Source: Campylobacter concisus (GTDB lineage: Bacteria > Campylobacterota > Campylobacteria > Campylobacterales > Campylobacteraceae). Taken from it: a stretch of 64,000 nt of DNA. Positions 28,639 to 38,844 of the stretch are shown here, piece after piece. The DNA lies in the NCBI RefSeq assembly GCF_003049085.1, contig NZ_PIQX01000006.1, forward strand, positions 62,001 to 126,000, in the 5' to 3' direction. How positions within the stretch are numbered: the first letter of the stretch is position 1; each line of letters opens with the position of its first letter. A model generated the notes under the pieces. That model saw only the letters and a program-made list of their open reading frames with translations. It was not told the DNA's origin and made no database searches. Both the position numbers and the translations under genes were made by a program.

Positions 28639-29669
28639 TGTCAATAAAGCTAAATGACAAGCAAAAAATGATTTATGATGATCTATCGATGCCTGAAAAG
28701 ATTGCTATTTTGCTGATCCAGCTTGGCGAAGAGGCAACTGCTCTTATATTTTCTCACATGGATGTTGATGTCATCACTGAAATTTCAGGCTATATCGCAA
28801 CCGCAAAAAACATAGACAAACAAGTCGCAAGTGCCGTACTAGAAGAATTTTACGCGCTAATGCAGTCAAATCAATATATGAGAAGTGGTGGTTTAGAGTA
28901 CGCAAAAGAAATTCTTTACCGCACATTTGGTCCAGAGGCAGCTCAGAAAATTTTAGACAAGCTTGCAAAAAGCATGGAAAACTCAAAAAGCTTTGGCTAT
29001 CTTGATAAGATAAAACCACAACAGCTTGCAGACTTTATCATAAAAGAGCACCCTCAAACCATAGCGCTAATACTAGCTCACATGGACTCAACGAGCGCTG
29101 CTGAAACGCTTAGCTTTTTCTCAGATGAGCTAAGAAGCGAAGTTGTCATTAGAATGGCAAATCTTGGTGATATTAGCCCATCGGTAATTAAGCGTGTTTC
29201 AACCGTACTTGAGGGCAAGCTTGAAAGTCTTACATCATACAAAGTCGAAGTTGGTGGTCCAAGAGCTGTGGCAGAAGTGCTTAATAGACTTGGGCAAAAA
29301 GCCAGCAAAAGCACGATCGAACGCATCGAACAAAGCGATGATAAGCTTGCAACAACGATTAAAGAGCTTATGTTTACATTTGAAGATATTATCAACCTTA
29401 ACGCAACTGCGATTAGAGAAATTCTTAAAAATGTCGATAAAAAAGACCTTATGATCGCATTTAAAGGCTCAAGCGATGGCATCAAGGATAAATTTTTATC
29501 AAATATGTCTCAGCGTGCAGCAGAAGCCTTTAAAGAGGAGATGCAGTATCTTGGTGCGGTGCGTGTAAAAGATGTTGAAGAGGCTCAAAGACGCATAGTA
29601 GAGACAGTGCAAACTCTAGCTGATCAAGGTGTGTTCCAAGTTGGCGAAGCAGATGAGATGATAGAATGA
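28638..29669 (+). CDS. fliG: Flagellar motor switch protein FliG
   Basis: Rotor protein that contacts the stator and binds FliF and FliM. The 343 residues have the N-terminal domain (LSMPEKIAILLIQLGEE), the middle domain with IKEHPQTIALILAHM (EHPQ motif) and the C-terminal torque helix region with FTFEDIINL. ATG 28638 shares a base with the fliF stop; a TTG just before would add one residue. It overlaps fliH by four bases. Confidence 0.96.
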   Translation: MSIKLNDKQKMIYDDLSMPEKIAILLIQLGEEATALIFSHMDVDVITEISGYIATAKNIDKQVASAVLEEFYALMQSNQYMRSGGLEYAKEILYRTFGPEAAQKILDKLAKSMENSKSFGYLDKIKPQQLADFIIKEHPQTIALILAHMDSTSAAETLSFFSDELRSEVVIRMANLGDISPSVIKRVSTVLEGKLESLTSYKVEVGGPRAVAEVLNRLGQKASKSTIERIEQSDDKLATTIKELMFTFEDIINLNATAIREILKNVDKKDLMIAFKGSSDGIKDKFLSNMSQRAAEAFKEEMQYLGAVRVKDVEEAQRRIVETVQTLADQGVFQVGEADEMIE

Positions 29670-30529
29670 AAAGCAGCGTAATAACCAGTGAGACTTCTCC
29701 AGCTCACTTTATAGAAAATTACAGATTTAAGGTGCTTGGAGTTGGAGAGCGAGCCACAGATAGTACTCCTGTATTGATAGAAGAAAATAATCTTAGTGAA
29801 GAGCTAAGCGAGCAAAATTTTGGGCAAAAGGGTGAAAATTTTGTTCCTCAAGCTAGCCACCAAACGCAAGCAAGCCCGCAAAACCACTTTGCTTCTCAGG
29901 CTCAAAGTCTACAAATACAGCAAACAGGCGAGTCGAGCTTCGTCGAAGAGTTACTTAAGAAAACAGATGAGCTAAGCAGTAACATCATCAAACTTCAAAT
30001 GCAAATAGAAAATCAAGAGAGCGAATTTGCTAAACGCCTTGAGGCTGAAATTTCTCGCGCAAAAGAGGATGGTAAAAATGAGGGTATCGCCAAGGCAAAT
30101 GCGGCAAATGAAGCAAGAATAAATGAACTTGAGGCTAGATTTAGTGCTTCAGCTGCAAAGCTAGATGAGCAGTATGTTAAATTTGATGAGTTTTTAAAGA
30201 AGATCGAAGAAGAGCTTGGGCAAACTGCTATAAAAATCGCAAAAGAAGTAATCGATAAAGAAATTTCAACCTCTTCAAATCAGATCGCTCATCATCTAGC
30301 AAGCTCGCTTATAAAAGAGCTAAGTAATGTCAAAAATATAGAAATTCGCGTAAATCCCGAAGATAGCGAATATATAAAAGAGCAATTTAACAAGAATGAA
30401 CACGTCAAAATAAGCGCTGATGATGCTATAAGCAAAGGCGGTGTGGTTATTATAAGTGATGGTGGCAATATCGATGCGACTATGCAAACAAGGCTAGAAA
30501 AACTAAAAATGCTGGTAAATAATGAATAA
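29666..30529 (+). CDS. fliH: Flagellar export ATPase regulator FliH
   Basis: Stator-like protein that binds FliI and regulates the flagellar type III export ATPase. Of 287 residues, the N-terminal ~100 are low in structure and Gln/Ser-rich, a coiled coil follows (about 100-175), and the C-terminal domain includes IKIAKEVIDKEIST and IRVNPEDSEYIKEQ as in FliH/YscL. It overlaps fliG by four bases and dxs by eight. Identification rests on the C-terminal domain plus its position after fliF-fliG. Confidence 0.9.
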   Translation: MKSSVITSETSPAHFIENYRFKVLGVGERATDSTPVLIEENNLSEELSEQNFGQKGENFVPQASHQTQASPQNHFASQAQSLQIQQTGESSFVEELLKKTDELSSNIIKLQMQIENQESEFAKRLEAEISRAKEDGKNEGIAKANAANEARINELEARFSASAAKLDEQYVKFDEFLKKIEEELGQTAIKIAKEVIDKEISTSSNQIAHHLASSLIKELSNVKNIEIRVNPEDSEYIKEQFNKNEHVKISADDAISKGGVVIISDGGNIDATMQTRLEKLKMLVNNE

Positions 30530-32348
30530 AGACGTTAAAAGTTTAGATGTTGATGAACTAAACGCGCTTTGTCATGACATCAGGGATAAAATTTTAGCTA
30601 CTGTTAGCAAAAATGGCGGTCACCTTAGCTCAAACATCGGTGCAGTTGAGATCATTGTGGCGATGCATAAAATTTTTGATGTGACAAAAGATCCATTTAT
30701 TTACGATGTAAGCCACCAAAGCTACGCACACAAGCTACTGACTGGACGCTGGGAGAGCTTTGATACGCTTAGAAAATTTAACGGCATCAGTGGCTATACA
30801 AAGCCAAGCGAAAGTAAATTTGACTACTTTGTAGCAGGGCATAGCTCGACTTCTATATCTCTAGCAGTTGGTGCTGCAAAGGCGATAAAACTTAAAAACG
30901 AAGATCGTATCCCAGTAGCTGTCATAGGAGATGGCTCGCTAAGTGGCGGAATGGCGTACGAGGCGCTAAATGAGCTAGGCGATAGAAAATATCCTTGCGT
31001 CATCATCCTAAATGACAACGAGATGAGTATAAGCAAGCCAATAGGCGCACTTAGCAAGTATCTAAGCCAGATGATGGCAGGACAGTTTTATCAAAAATTT
31101 AAAGGCAGGGTTGAGAAATTTCTAAGCTATATGCCAGACTCAGCTGCATACATGGCTAGACGTATCGAAGAGGGCATTAGACTCATCACTCCTGGCATGT
31201 TTTTTGAAGAGCTTGGACTCGAGTATATAGGTCCAGTTGATGGACACGACTTAGGCGCGCTTCTTAGTACATTTGAAACTGCTAAAAATATGAAAAAGCC
31301 AGTCATTGTGCACGTGCAGACACTAAAGGGCAAAGGGTATGAATTTGCTGAGGGGTGCTACGAAAATTGGCACGGAGTTGGACCATTTGATCTAAAAAGT
31401 GGCGAATTTATCAAAAGACAGTCAAACAAGTCAGCCACGGCGATCTTTAGCGAGCAGCTTTTAAAGATGGCAAGAGAGCATAGCGACATCGTTGGCGTAA
31501 CGGCCGCGATGCCAACAGGCACTGGCATGGACGCTTTGATACAAGAATTTCCAGACCGCTTTTGGGACGTAGCGATAGCTGAGCAGCATGCAGTTACCTC
31601 TATGTCAGCCATGGCGAAAGAGGGCTTTAAGCCATTTGTTGCGATATACTCGACTTTTATGCAAAGAGCCTATGATCAAGTCATTCATGACGCTTCTATT
31701 TTAAATTTAAATATCACTTTTGCGATGGATAGGGCTGGCATTGTGGGCGAAGATGGCGAAACGCATCAGGGCGCCTTTGATATTAGCTTTTTAAATGCTG
31801 TGCCAAATATGGTTCTTTTTGCTCCAAGGTGTGAAGAGAGCATGAAAAATGTTATGGAATTTGCCTACTCTTACAAGGGTGTTAGCGCATTTAGATATCC
31901 GCGTGGGGCATTTATCTTAAGAGATGAGTTTGAAGCTCAGCCACTTGAGTTTGGCAAGGGTGTAATTTTAGCTGACGCAAAGAGTGATATCGTATTTTTA
32001 GGCTATGGTAACGGCGTTGGCAAGGCAAATTTGGTCAGAAACTTACTTGCTGGTAAGCTTGATGTGATATTGGTTGATCTTGTCTTTGCAAAGCCGCTTG
32101 ATAGTGAGCTTTTACTGGATCTTGCAAAACGCACTAAAAAATGGTACATCTTTAGCGATAGTGCTAAAAAAGGCGGTATTGGCGAGATATTAAGTGCATT
32201 TTTACAAGAAAATAAAATTTCAAATATAAGCGTCATTAGCTTTGAGTATGAAGATAAATTTATCCCCCATGGTTCAACTGCTGAGGTTGAAAAATATCTT
32301 GGTATAAGTGCCGAGCAGATTACCAAAAAATTACTAGAAAATAATTAA
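30522..32348 (+). CDS. dxs: 1-deoxy-D-xylulose-5-phosphate synthase Dxs
   Basis: Thiamine-diphosphate enzyme that condenses pyruvate and glyceraldehyde 3-phosphate, first step of the MEP isoprenoid pathway. The 608 residues include DVSHQSYAHKLLTGR, GDGSLSGGMAYEALN (ThDP motif with its downstream Asn in ILNDNEMSI), the catalytic Glu region VAIAEQHAVT, and a C-terminal transketolase-like domain. Attached to the end of the fliFGH string by an eight-base overlap, an arrangement conserved in Campylobacter. Confidence 0.97.
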   Translation: MNKDVKSLDVDELNALCHDIRDKILATVSKNGGHLSSNIGAVEIIVAMHKIFDVTKDPFIYDVSHQSYAHKLLTGRWESFDTLRKFNGISGYTKPSESKFDYFVAGHSSTSISLAVGAAKAIKLKNEDRIPVAVIGDGSLSGGMAYEALNELGDRKYPCVIILNDNEMSISKPIGALSKYLSQMMAGQFYQKFKGRVEKFLSYMPDSAAYMARRIEEGIRLITPGMFFEELGLEYIGPVDGHDLGALLSTFETAKNMKKPVIVHVQTLKGKGYEFAEGCYENWHGVGPFDLKSGEFIKRQSNKSATAIFSEQLLKMAREHSDIVGVTAAMPTGTGMDALIQEFPDRFWDVAIAEQHAVTSMSAMAKEGFKPFVAIYSTFMQRAYDQVIHDASILNLNITFAMDRAGIVGEDGETHQGAFDISFLNAVPNMVLFAPRCEESMKNVMEFAYSYKGVSAFRYPRGAFILRDEFEAQPLEFGKGVILADAKSDIVFLGYGNGVGKANLVRNLLAGKLDVILVDLVFAKPLDSELLLDLAKRTKKWYIFSDSAKKGGIGEILSAFLQENKISNISVISFEYEDKFIPHGSTAEVEKYLGISAEQITKKLLENN

Positions 32349-32420
32349 TATCATTTAATAAAGTAACGTTTAATATTATTTTTGCTAGCATAAGCCAAAA
32401 TAAAAACAAGGAAAAGCATT

Positions 32421-32831
32421 ATGCAATACGTATCATTATTAAAGCAATCTGGGCTAAAAGTCACGCCACAACGCCTTAGCGTTTTAAGAATTCTTGATCG
32501 CCACACGCACCCAACGATTGATGAGCTTTATGATGAAATTTTAAAAGAGAGTCCATCGGTTTCTCTAGCAACGGTTTATAAAAATTTAAATACTTTAAAA
32601 GACGAAGGTCTCGTAGTTGAAGTAAATATCGTCAATCAAAAAGCTAGATACGACATCTACGAATATCCACATATCCATGTAGTTTGCGAAAGCTGTGGAA
32701 GCGTTGAGGACGTGAGCTACGATGATGCTGAGCTTGGCAAATATCAAGAGGCACTAGAAAAGAAGATCGGAAATATAATAGAACGTCTAAACATCGTAGC
32801 TAGCGTAAAAAGCTGTAAACACTGTAAATAA
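32421..32831 (+). CDS. perR: Fur-family peroxide regulator PerR
   Basis: 136-residue metal-dependent repressor. A winged-helix domain (KVTPQRLSVLRILDR, SLATVYKNL recognition helix) is followed by a dimerisation domain with YEYPHIHVVCESCG and a C-terminal CKHC, the two CxxC pairs of a structural zinc site. Position directly after dxs matches perR of C. jejuni rather than fur, which is the basis for the name. The 72-base upstream gap is AT-rich with partial inverted symmetry around TAATATTA (32371-32378) that could be an operator, but I cannot define one. Confidence 0.85.
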   Translation: MQYVSLLKQSGLKVTPQRLSVLRILDRHTHPTIDELYDEILKESPSVSLATVYKNLNTLKDEGLVVEVNIVNQKARYDIYEYPHIHVVCESCGSVEDVSYDDAELGKYQEALEKKIGNIIERLNIVASVKSCKHCK

Positions 32832-32872
32832 AATTTATGTTGCTATTTAGCAGCATAAATTCCATCTTTTTT
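32832..32872 (+). terminator. Strong intrinsic terminator after perR
   Basis: A 13-bp stem (32832-32844 with 32849-32861, one G-U pair) with a four-base ATTT loop, followed five bases later by TTTTTT. It begins at the base after the perR stop. Confidence 0.85.
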
Positions 32873-32941
32873 CCTAATAAAAATACTTTTAAAATAAGCC
32901 CAGATTTAGCATCTTTCTCATTGTTTTAAGCACTAACTTGC

Positions 32942-32947
32942 TAAAAT
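32942..32947 (+). promoter_or_regulatory. Putative -10 box for the CYTH-CHAD gene
   Basis: TAAAAT in the context TTGCTAAAATGAAC, 25 bases before the GTG start chosen for the downstream gene, behind the perR terminator. Confidence 0.45.
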
Positions 32948-32971
32948 GAACAAAAAATTTTGGAGAAAAAT

Positions 32972-34378
32972 GTGAGTTTGGAGATAGAGCGTAAATTTTT
33001 ACTCAAAAATTCTCAAATTCTAGATTTTTTAAAAGAAGCTGGAGTAGTCTTTAAACATCTTGAAATTTCTCAATTTTATACCAAGATAACGCAAAATGAA
33101 GAGATCCGCTTTCGAAGTGAAGAGGATAAATTTATAAAAACTGTAAAGATTGGCAAAGGTCTAATCAGAGAAGAAAATGAAGAATTTTGCGAAAAAGCGG
33201 AGTTTAAAAAGGCTCTTAAAAACCGCATCGGTAGCGTCATCTTAAAAGATAGATACACTTTTAAACTAAATAACAATCCTTGCAATATCGATATTTTTAA
33301 AAATGAACTAAATGGGCTTTGTACATTTGAAATCGAATTTAGCGATGAAAATGAGGCCGTCTTTTTCAAGCTGCCACCATTTTTAGAAAATTTTTGCTTA
33401 AGTGACGTAACTTGTGACAAAAGATATAAAAACAAATTTCTTGCCATCCACGCTAACGAAAATGAACAAATTGACTACAAAAGAGCCTATAAGATCATAA
33501 AAGAAAAAGAAATTCTGCCAAATTTTGCTGCAAATCTAAAAAGCGGAGAGGCGCTAAGAGTCCTTTTTGTTAGTATTTTTAAAGTAATAAAAAGGCTAAA
33601 AAGCCAGTATTTGATAGACAAAGATGAAGAAGTTTTGCATGAACTTCGCGTAAATTTAAGAAAGGTTAGATCGTTACTTAAAATTTTTAGTGGCGTTTTT
33701 GATGAGAAAGTGACACTTTTTTTTGGCGAGAATTTTAAAATGCTTGCAAACTCGACAAACAAAAAGCGAGATTTGGATGTATTTTTAAGCTTTTTAAACG
33801 AGCAAAAACATGCAAATGAGTCTATCTATTTTGTGCAAAAGGCTCTAGATTTAGAGTATGAAAATGTAAAAAGCTACCTTGGCGATGAAGAAAACTACGC
33901 ATTTTTAAAAGAGTGGGAGATATTTTTAAATGAGGGTGAATTTTATAAGTCAAAACTCTTTGATGTAAGCCTTTCGCGCCTTGGTTCGTTTAAGCTTAGA
34001 ACGCTTTTGGTTTTAGCTCAAAAAAGGCTAAAAAGCCTTAATCAAGACTGCCCAAATGAGAGCTTTCATGATCTTAGGATAGAGCTTAAAAAGATGAGAT
34101 ATACATACGAGTTTTTATGTGAAATTTTCTATTTTGAAGGGCTTAAAAAGTATGAAGAGAAGCTAAAGCAGATGCAAGAAATTTTTGGCAATCTTCAAGA
34201 CTATGACGTCTGGCTCGGCATCCTTAAAAGACTTCCAGAAATGCCAGATAAAGAGAGGCTCGAGAGTAAAATTTACAAGCAAATTTATAAAAGTAGAGAA
34301 GAGATACTAAAAAAGCGTCTTAAATTTATAAAAGCAACTCGCAAAATTTCAAGAAATTTAAAAATTTACTACATATAA
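32972..34378 (+). CDS. CYTH-CHAD domain protein (inorganic triphosphatase-like)
   Basis: 468-residue protein with an N-terminal CYTH domain (about 1-160) and a C-terminal CHAD domain (about 200-465). The CYTH signature ExExK is seen as LEIERKFLL. Known CYTH enzymes hydrolyse triphosphates, and CHAD domains bind polyphosphate. CHAD shows the conserved His in VLHELRVNLRKVRSLL and a second block SFHDLRIELKKMRY. The start is GTG 32972, well spaced from GGAG (32962-32965). A TTG 12 bases earlier overlaps that site and is unlikely. It leads a run into ubiE, xseA and serC. The exact substrate cannot be read from sequence. Confidence 0.85.
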   Translation: MSLEIERKFLLKNSQILDFLKEAGVVFKHLEISQFYTKITQNEEIRFRSEEDKFIKTVKIGKGLIREENEEFCEKAEFKKALKNRIGSVILKDRYTFKLNNNPCNIDIFKNELNGLCTFEIEFSDENEAVFFKLPPFLENFCLSDVTCDKRYKNKFLAIHANENEQIDYKRAYKIIKEKEILPNFAANLKSGEALRVLFVSIFKVIKRLKSQYLIDKDEEVLHELRVNLRKVRSLLKIFSGVFDEKVTLFFGENFKMLANSTNKKRDLDVFLSFLNEQKHANESIYFVQKALDLEYENVKSYLGDEENYAFLKEWEIFLNEGEFYKSKLFDVSLSRLGSFKLRTLLVLAQKRLKSLNQDCPNESFHDLRIELKKMRYTYEFLCEIFYFEGLKKYEEKLKQMQEIFGNLQDYDVWLGILKRLPEMPDKERLESKIYKQIYKSREEILKKRLKFIKATRKISRNLKIYYI

Positions 34379-34390
34379 AAGGGCAAATTT

Positions 34391-35113
34391 ATGCAAAAAC
34401 AAGAAAAAATCGTTGATATGTTTAACCAGATCGCTCCGACTTATGACGTCGCAAACAGAGTGCTAAGTCTTGGTGTGGACGTGAGTTGGAGGAAATTTGC
34501 CTGCAGATATATGCTAGAAATTTTTAAAAATAAAAGCATAAATATCGTGGATGTGGCTTGTGGCACTGGCGATATGATGGGGCTTTGGAGTGAAATTTCA
34601 AAAGAATTTGGCGTTGAGGTGAAAAGCCTCACTGGCATCGATCCATCAAGTGGTATGCTAAAAGAGGCTAGGGCGAAATTTCCAAATTTTAAATTTATAG
34701 AGGCCTACGCTGACAACACGACGCTTGCAAGCGGTGAGGCTCAAATTCTAAGCATAAGCTATGGCATCAGAAATGTGGTCGAGCGAAAGGCGGCACTTAG
34801 GGAGTTTAACAGAGTGCTTGCTTTAAATGGCTACGTTGTCGTGCTTGAATTTACTAAACGCCAGAAAAAAGGTCTTATAACCTCACTAAGGGATTTTTAC
34901 CTAAGTAAAATTTTGCCAAAAATTGGTGGCTTTATCTCAAAAAACAAAGAGGCATACGAATATCTGCCAAGCTCGATCGAGAATTTCTTGGATGCTAAGA
35001 GTTTTTGTGATGAACTTATAGAGGCTGGCTTTGAGATAGAGCTTTGCAAGGGCTTTAGCATGGATATCTCGACGCTATTTATCGCTAAAAAGGTCAAAGA
35101 GATCAATGCTTAG
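34391..35113 (+). CDS. ubiE: Demethylmenaquinone methyltransferase UbiE/MenG
   Basis: SAM-dependent C-methyltransferase of quinone synthesis, 240 residues. Motif I reads VDVACGTGDMMG; the N-terminal KQEKIVDMFNQIAPTYDVANRVLSLG (in pieces) and late ISYGIRNVVER are UbiE signatures. In Campylobacter it methylates demethylmenaquinone or a methylmenaquinone precursor in the membrane-associated pool. It overlaps xseA by eight bases and follows the CYTH-CHAD gene by 12. Confidence 0.93.
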   Translation: MQKQEKIVDMFNQIAPTYDVANRVLSLGVDVSWRKFACRYMLEIFKNKSINIVDVACGTGDMMGLWSEISKEFGVEVKSLTGIDPSSGMLKEARAKFPNFKFIEAYADNTTLASGEAQILSISYGIRNVVERKAALREFNRVLALNGYVVVLEFTKRQKKGLITSLRDFYLSKILPKIGGFISKNKEAYEYLPSSIENFLDAKSFCDELIEAGFEIELCKGFSMDISTLFIAKKVKEINA

Positions 35114-36272
35114 CGTATCTGAGCTAAACGAAAAAGCAAAGGCGCTGCTTGAGGCAACCCTTGACTACGTCGAGGTAAGTGGCGAAATTTCGCGCCTTAC
35201 TAAGCACGCCTCTGGGCACTGGTACTTCACGCTAAAAGACGAAAAGTCAAGCATCTCAGCCGTTATGTATCGCATGAACAACCAAAAGGTGAAATTCTTG
35301 CCAAAAGAGGGACTAAAAGTAAAAATTTATGGCAAAGTGACCATTTATTCGCCAAGTGGGTCGTATCAGCTAGTGGCTAGCGCGATGCTGCCTGATGGCG
35401 AGGGCGAGCTTGAGCTTGTGTTTAGACAGCTTAAAGAAAAGCTCGAAAACGAGGGACTTTTTGACGTAGGCGCAAAAAAAGAGATACCAAATTTACCTAA
35501 GAAAATAGCCCTTGTCACAAGCGCCACTTCAGCCGCACTTCAGGATATGCTAAAGGTGGTAAGAAGCCGCTGGAGGCTAAGTGAAATTTATATATTTGAC
35601 GCGCTAACTCAGGGCGAAAGTGCTCCAAGCTCGCTCATAAAAGCTTTGCGCAGAGCCGATAAATACGGTGTCGATGTGATCGTTTTGGCTAGAGGAGGTG
35701 GTAGCAAAGAGGATCTTTGGTGCTTTAACGATGAGGGCTTGGCACGTGAAATTTACGCTACAAAAACGCCAGTCATAAGCGCTATCGGGCATGAGATCGA
35801 CTATGTTATAAGTGACTTTGTGGCAGACCGCAGATCTCTTACGCCAAGTGCAGCCATGCTAGATCTGTTGCCTGATGAAGAGGCGTTTTTCCAGTATCTT
35901 GATAGGCTCAGCGACGATCTTGATAGCGCCTTAAATTTAAAGATCACAAAGAAGCAAAATCTGCTAAATTTACTACTTTCTAAATTTTCATCAAACGCTC
36001 TAAAAGCTAGGATCGAGCTAAAATTTAGCGAGGTGGCAAACAAGCAAAACGCCCTAACTAACGTCGTGCAAAGAAAGATCTTGCTTCTTGGCTCAGCTCT
36101 TGGCTCGCTAGAGAAGGCTTATGAGATGAGGGAGCTCTTTTTTGAGAGCACAAAGGGGCTTATCGAGGTTAGAAAAGATGGTAAGAGAGCCGATCTTAGG
36201 GATTTAAATTTAAATGATGAGATCGAGCTTATCTCGCAAAATACACATAAAAAAGCAATTATCAAGGAGTAA
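35106..36272 (+). CDS. xseA: Exodeoxyribonuclease VII large subunit XseA
   Basis: Catalytic subunit of the single-strand exonuclease ExoVII. The 388 residues start with an OB fold ([22 protein letters not shown] in pieces), followed by the nuclease domain with [31 protein letters not shown] and [23 protein letters not shown] (in pieces), and a coiled-coil tail. The tail is shorter than in E. coli XseA (456 residues), as is usual in this group. Overlaps ubiE; serC follows after two bases. Confidence 0.94.
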   Translation: MLSVSELNEKAKALLEATLDYVEVSGEISRLTKHASGHWYFTLKDEKSSISAVMYRMNNQKVKFLPKEGLKVKIYGKVTIYSPSGSYQLVASAMLPDGEGELELVFRQLKEKLENEGLFDVGAKKEIPNLPKKIALVTSATSAALQDMLKVVRSRWRLSEIYIFDALTQGESAPSSLIKALRRADKYGVDVIVLARGGGSKEDLWCFNDEGLAREIYATKTPVISAIGHEIDYVISDFVADRRSLTPSAAMLDLLPDEEAFFQYLDRLSDDLDSALNLKITKKQNLLNLLLSKFSSNALKARIELKFSEVANKQNALTNVVQRKILLLGSALGSLEKAYEMRELFFESTKGLIEVRKDGKRADLRDLNLNDEIELISQNTHKKAIIKE

Positions 36273-36274
36273 AA

Positions 36275-37354
36275 ATGAGTAGAAAAATCAACTTTAGCGC
36301 AGGCCCAAGCGCGATACCACTAGACGTTTTAGAGCATGCAAAGGCCGAATTTACCGACTATAGAGGCGAGGGCTACTCGATCATGGAGATCAGCCACAGA
36401 AGCAAGACCTTTGAGGAGATCCACTTTGGCGCGATGGAGAAGATAAGAAAGCTTTACGGCATCGGCGATGAGTATGAAATTTTATTTTTGCAAGGCGGCG
36501 CACACTTGCAATTTAGCATGATACCGATGAATTTATATCAAGGTGGCAGGGCCGAGTACGCAAACACCGGCGTTTGGACAAACAAAGCCATCAAAGAGGC
36601 AAAAGTGCTTGGCGTAAACGTAGATGTCGTCGCAAGTAGTGAAGATGAAAATTTCTCTTACATCCCTGATGTAAAATTTAGTGACGATGCCGACTACGCC
36701 TACATCTGCTCAAATAATACGATTTATGGCACACAGTATAAGGCTATGCCAAAGACAAAATCTCCCCTAGTTGTTGATGCTTCGAGTGATTTTTTCGCTA
36801 GACCGCTTGATTTTAGTAGTATTGGTTTGCTTTACGGTGGCGCTCAGAAAAATGCAGGCCCAAGCGGCGTGACTATCGTCATTTTAAGAAAAGACCTAGT
36901 TGATCGCGTGAGCAGCCAAAATGTCCCTATGTTTTTGCGCTACAAAACGCACGTAGAGGCAAACTCACTTTACAACACACCGCCAACTTTTGGAATTTAT
37001 CTTTTAAATTTAACTATGCAGCACCTGCTAGATCTTGGCGGACTTGCCGAGGTTGAGAAGATAAATGCCAAAAAAGCAAGCACGCTTTATAGCATCATAG
37101 ACAGCTCAAATGGCTTTTACGTGGGGCACGCTAAAAAATCAAGTAGGTCAGATATGAACGTGAGCTTTACGATACCAAAAGATCATGCGCTTGAGCCAGT
37201 TTTTGTCGAAGAAGCGCTAAAAGAGGGCATGCTAGGACTAAAAGGTCACAGACATCTTGGCGGCATAAGAGCCTCTATCTACAACGCCGTTAGCCAAAGT
37301 GACGTTGAGAAACTTGGCGAGTTCATGAGAGAATTTGCTAGAAAGCACGGCTGA
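36275..37354 (+). CDS. serC: Phosphoserine aminotransferase SerC
   Basis: PLP aminotransferase (class V) that makes phosphoserine from phosphohydroxypyruvate and can serve pyridoxal synthesis. The 359 residues begin [11 protein letters not shown] and include [37 protein letters not shown] with the PLP Lys, and [15 protein letters not shown]. Its stop shares a base with the next gene. serB is at 19597. Confidence 0.96.
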   Translation: MSRKINFSAGPSAIPLDVLEHAKAEFTDYRGEGYSIMEISHRSKTFEEIHFGAMEKIRKLYGIGDEYEILFLQGGAHLQFSMIPMNLYQGGRAEYANTGVWTNKAIKEAKVLGVNVDVVASSEDENFSYIPDVKFSDDADYAYICSNNTIYGTQYKAMPKTKSPLVVDASSDFFARPLDFSSIGLLYGGAQKNAGPSGVTIVILRKDLVDRVSSQNVPMFLRYKTHVEANSLYNTPPTFGIYLLNLTMQHLLDLGGLAEVEKINAKKASTLYSIIDSSNGFYVGHAKKSSRSDMNVSFTIPKDHALEPVFVEEALKEGMLGLKGHRHLGGIRASIYNAVSQSDVEKLGEFMREFARKHG

Positions 37355-38814
37355 TGAACAAGGCAAAAAAAGCTTACGACGAAATTCCTTATTTCTCGGC
37401 CGCATTTAGCGACTGCTCGCCAGTTAGGATAGAAGCGGTTGCTAAATTTCTGGGGCTTAAAGCAGCTAGCCTAAAAGAGGCTAGAGTGCTTGAGCTTGGC
37501 TCATCATATGGCGGTAATATCTTGCCATTTGCCATTTCACATAAAAATGCAAAAGTCGTTGGTATCGACATCTCAAGCCATCAAGTGGTTGAGGGTAACA
37601 AGGTAGCAAAGCAGATAGGTTTAGAAAATTTTACTTTGCTCGAGCGAAATTTTTTGCACATGAACGAAAGCGATATAAAAGAGCTTGGGAAATTTGACTA
37701 TATTATCGCTCATGGCGTTTATAGCTGGGTGAGTCCAAATGTAAGAGATGCGTTGCTTGCCACGATTAAAGCACTACTTAGCAAGGATGGCATCGCTTAT
37801 GTTTCGTATAATACCTATCCTGGCTGGAAGAGCCTTGATATTTTAAGAGATTTTATGCTTTTTGTAAGCTCAGGCAACGACAGCAAAGAAGCACTTGCTC
37901 GCGTAAAAAGCGAGTTAAATTTTTTACAGGATTATTTGAAATTTAGCCTGCAAAGCCAAAGCGATGTCGTATACAAAGATAGCATGAAGCTTCTTCTAAC
38001 GCAGCTAAATTTCTTACAAGGCATCATCGCAAAGGGTAATGATTATTATATATTGCATGATTTTTTAGAGGCTAGCAACGAGCCAATCTACTTTCATAAA
38101 TTTGCTAAGCATATCAACAAACACGGACTTTGCTACGTAATAGATGCTTCGCTAAATGACATCTTTGCAAGCTCGACTGGAATTTATCGCTTTGATGCAC
38201 ATATCGAGCAAAATTACAACTCTCGCATCAAAAAAGAGCAACTAAACGATTTTTTATTTAATAGATCATTTAGAAAAAGCCTCATCGCTCACAAGGAGAG
38301 GCTTGGCGGTGCTGAGGACTTTGAAGCGGTACTTGGAGAGAGCGAGCTTGATAAGATTTATTTTGCATATTTTAGCGAGCAGCCAAGGACAAAAACGCAA
38401 GAAATTTTAAGCAAAGCCTATCCACAAAGCTTAAATTTAAGCGAAGTAAAGGCGGTACTTGGCGAGAATGCAAATGAAGCTTTTGTAGGACTACTTGAAA
38501 TTTTAAACGATCAAAACACTAAAATTTCTTCTTCAAAACTTGCAGCACTTACCTATGAGCCTTGCAAAACTAGACTAAAGCCTAGAACTGCTGCGTATCT
38601 GGAGTATTTTTTAAACGCTAGCTCACCAGTTATCTCTTTGGCAAATGAGCTAAATGGCAAGCTAAACTTAAGCCATGAAGAGATCAAGGCCGCTTTAAAA
38701 TTTGATGGTAAAGCTAGTTTAAAAGATATCGCAAAGAGCGTAAATTTAAGTAAAGACGAACTAGATAAGCTTGCTTTTAAATTAAGCGAAGCCTACTTTT
38801 TTGAAGAAATTTAA
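37354..38814 (+). CDS. SAM methyltransferase with methyltransferase regulatory domain
   Basis: 486-residue protein. Residues about 40-190 form a class I methyltransferase fold: VLELGSSYGGNILPFA (motif I), VVGIDISSHQV (acidic end of strand 2) and FDYIIAHGVYSWV. Residues about 220-330 resemble the methyltransferase regulatory domain (PF10119 type) and the C-terminal part is helical, ending in a winged-helix-like block. The substrate is unknown. The one-base overlap with serC places it at the end of that string. It ends 30 bases before the convergent TSUP gene. Confidence 0.78.
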   Translation: MNKAKKAYDEIPYFSAAFSDCSPVRIEAVAKFLGLKAASLKEARVLELGSSYGGNILPFAISHKNAKVVGIDISSHQVVEGNKVAKQIGLENFTLLERNFLHMNESDIKELGKFDYIIAHGVYSWVSPNVRDALLATIKALLSKDGIAYVSYNTYPGWKSLDILRDFMLFVSSGNDSKEALARVKSELNFLQDYLKFSLQSQSDVVYKDSMKLLLTQLNFLQGIIAKGNDYYILHDFLEASNEPIYFHKFAKHINKHGLCYVIDASLNDIFASSTGIYRFDAHIEQNYNSRIKKEQLNDFLFNRSFRKSLIAHKERLGGAEDFEAVLGESELDKIYFAYFSEQPRTKTQEILSKAYPQSLNLSEVKAVLGENANEAFVGLLEILNDQNTKISSSKLAALTYEPCKTRLKPRTAAYLEYFLNASSPVISLANELNGKLNLSHEEIKAALKFDGKASLKDIAKSVNLSKDELDKLAFKLSEAYFFEEI

Positions 38815-38844
38815 GACTAGCTAGCCTAGCCTTAAATTTTTGAT

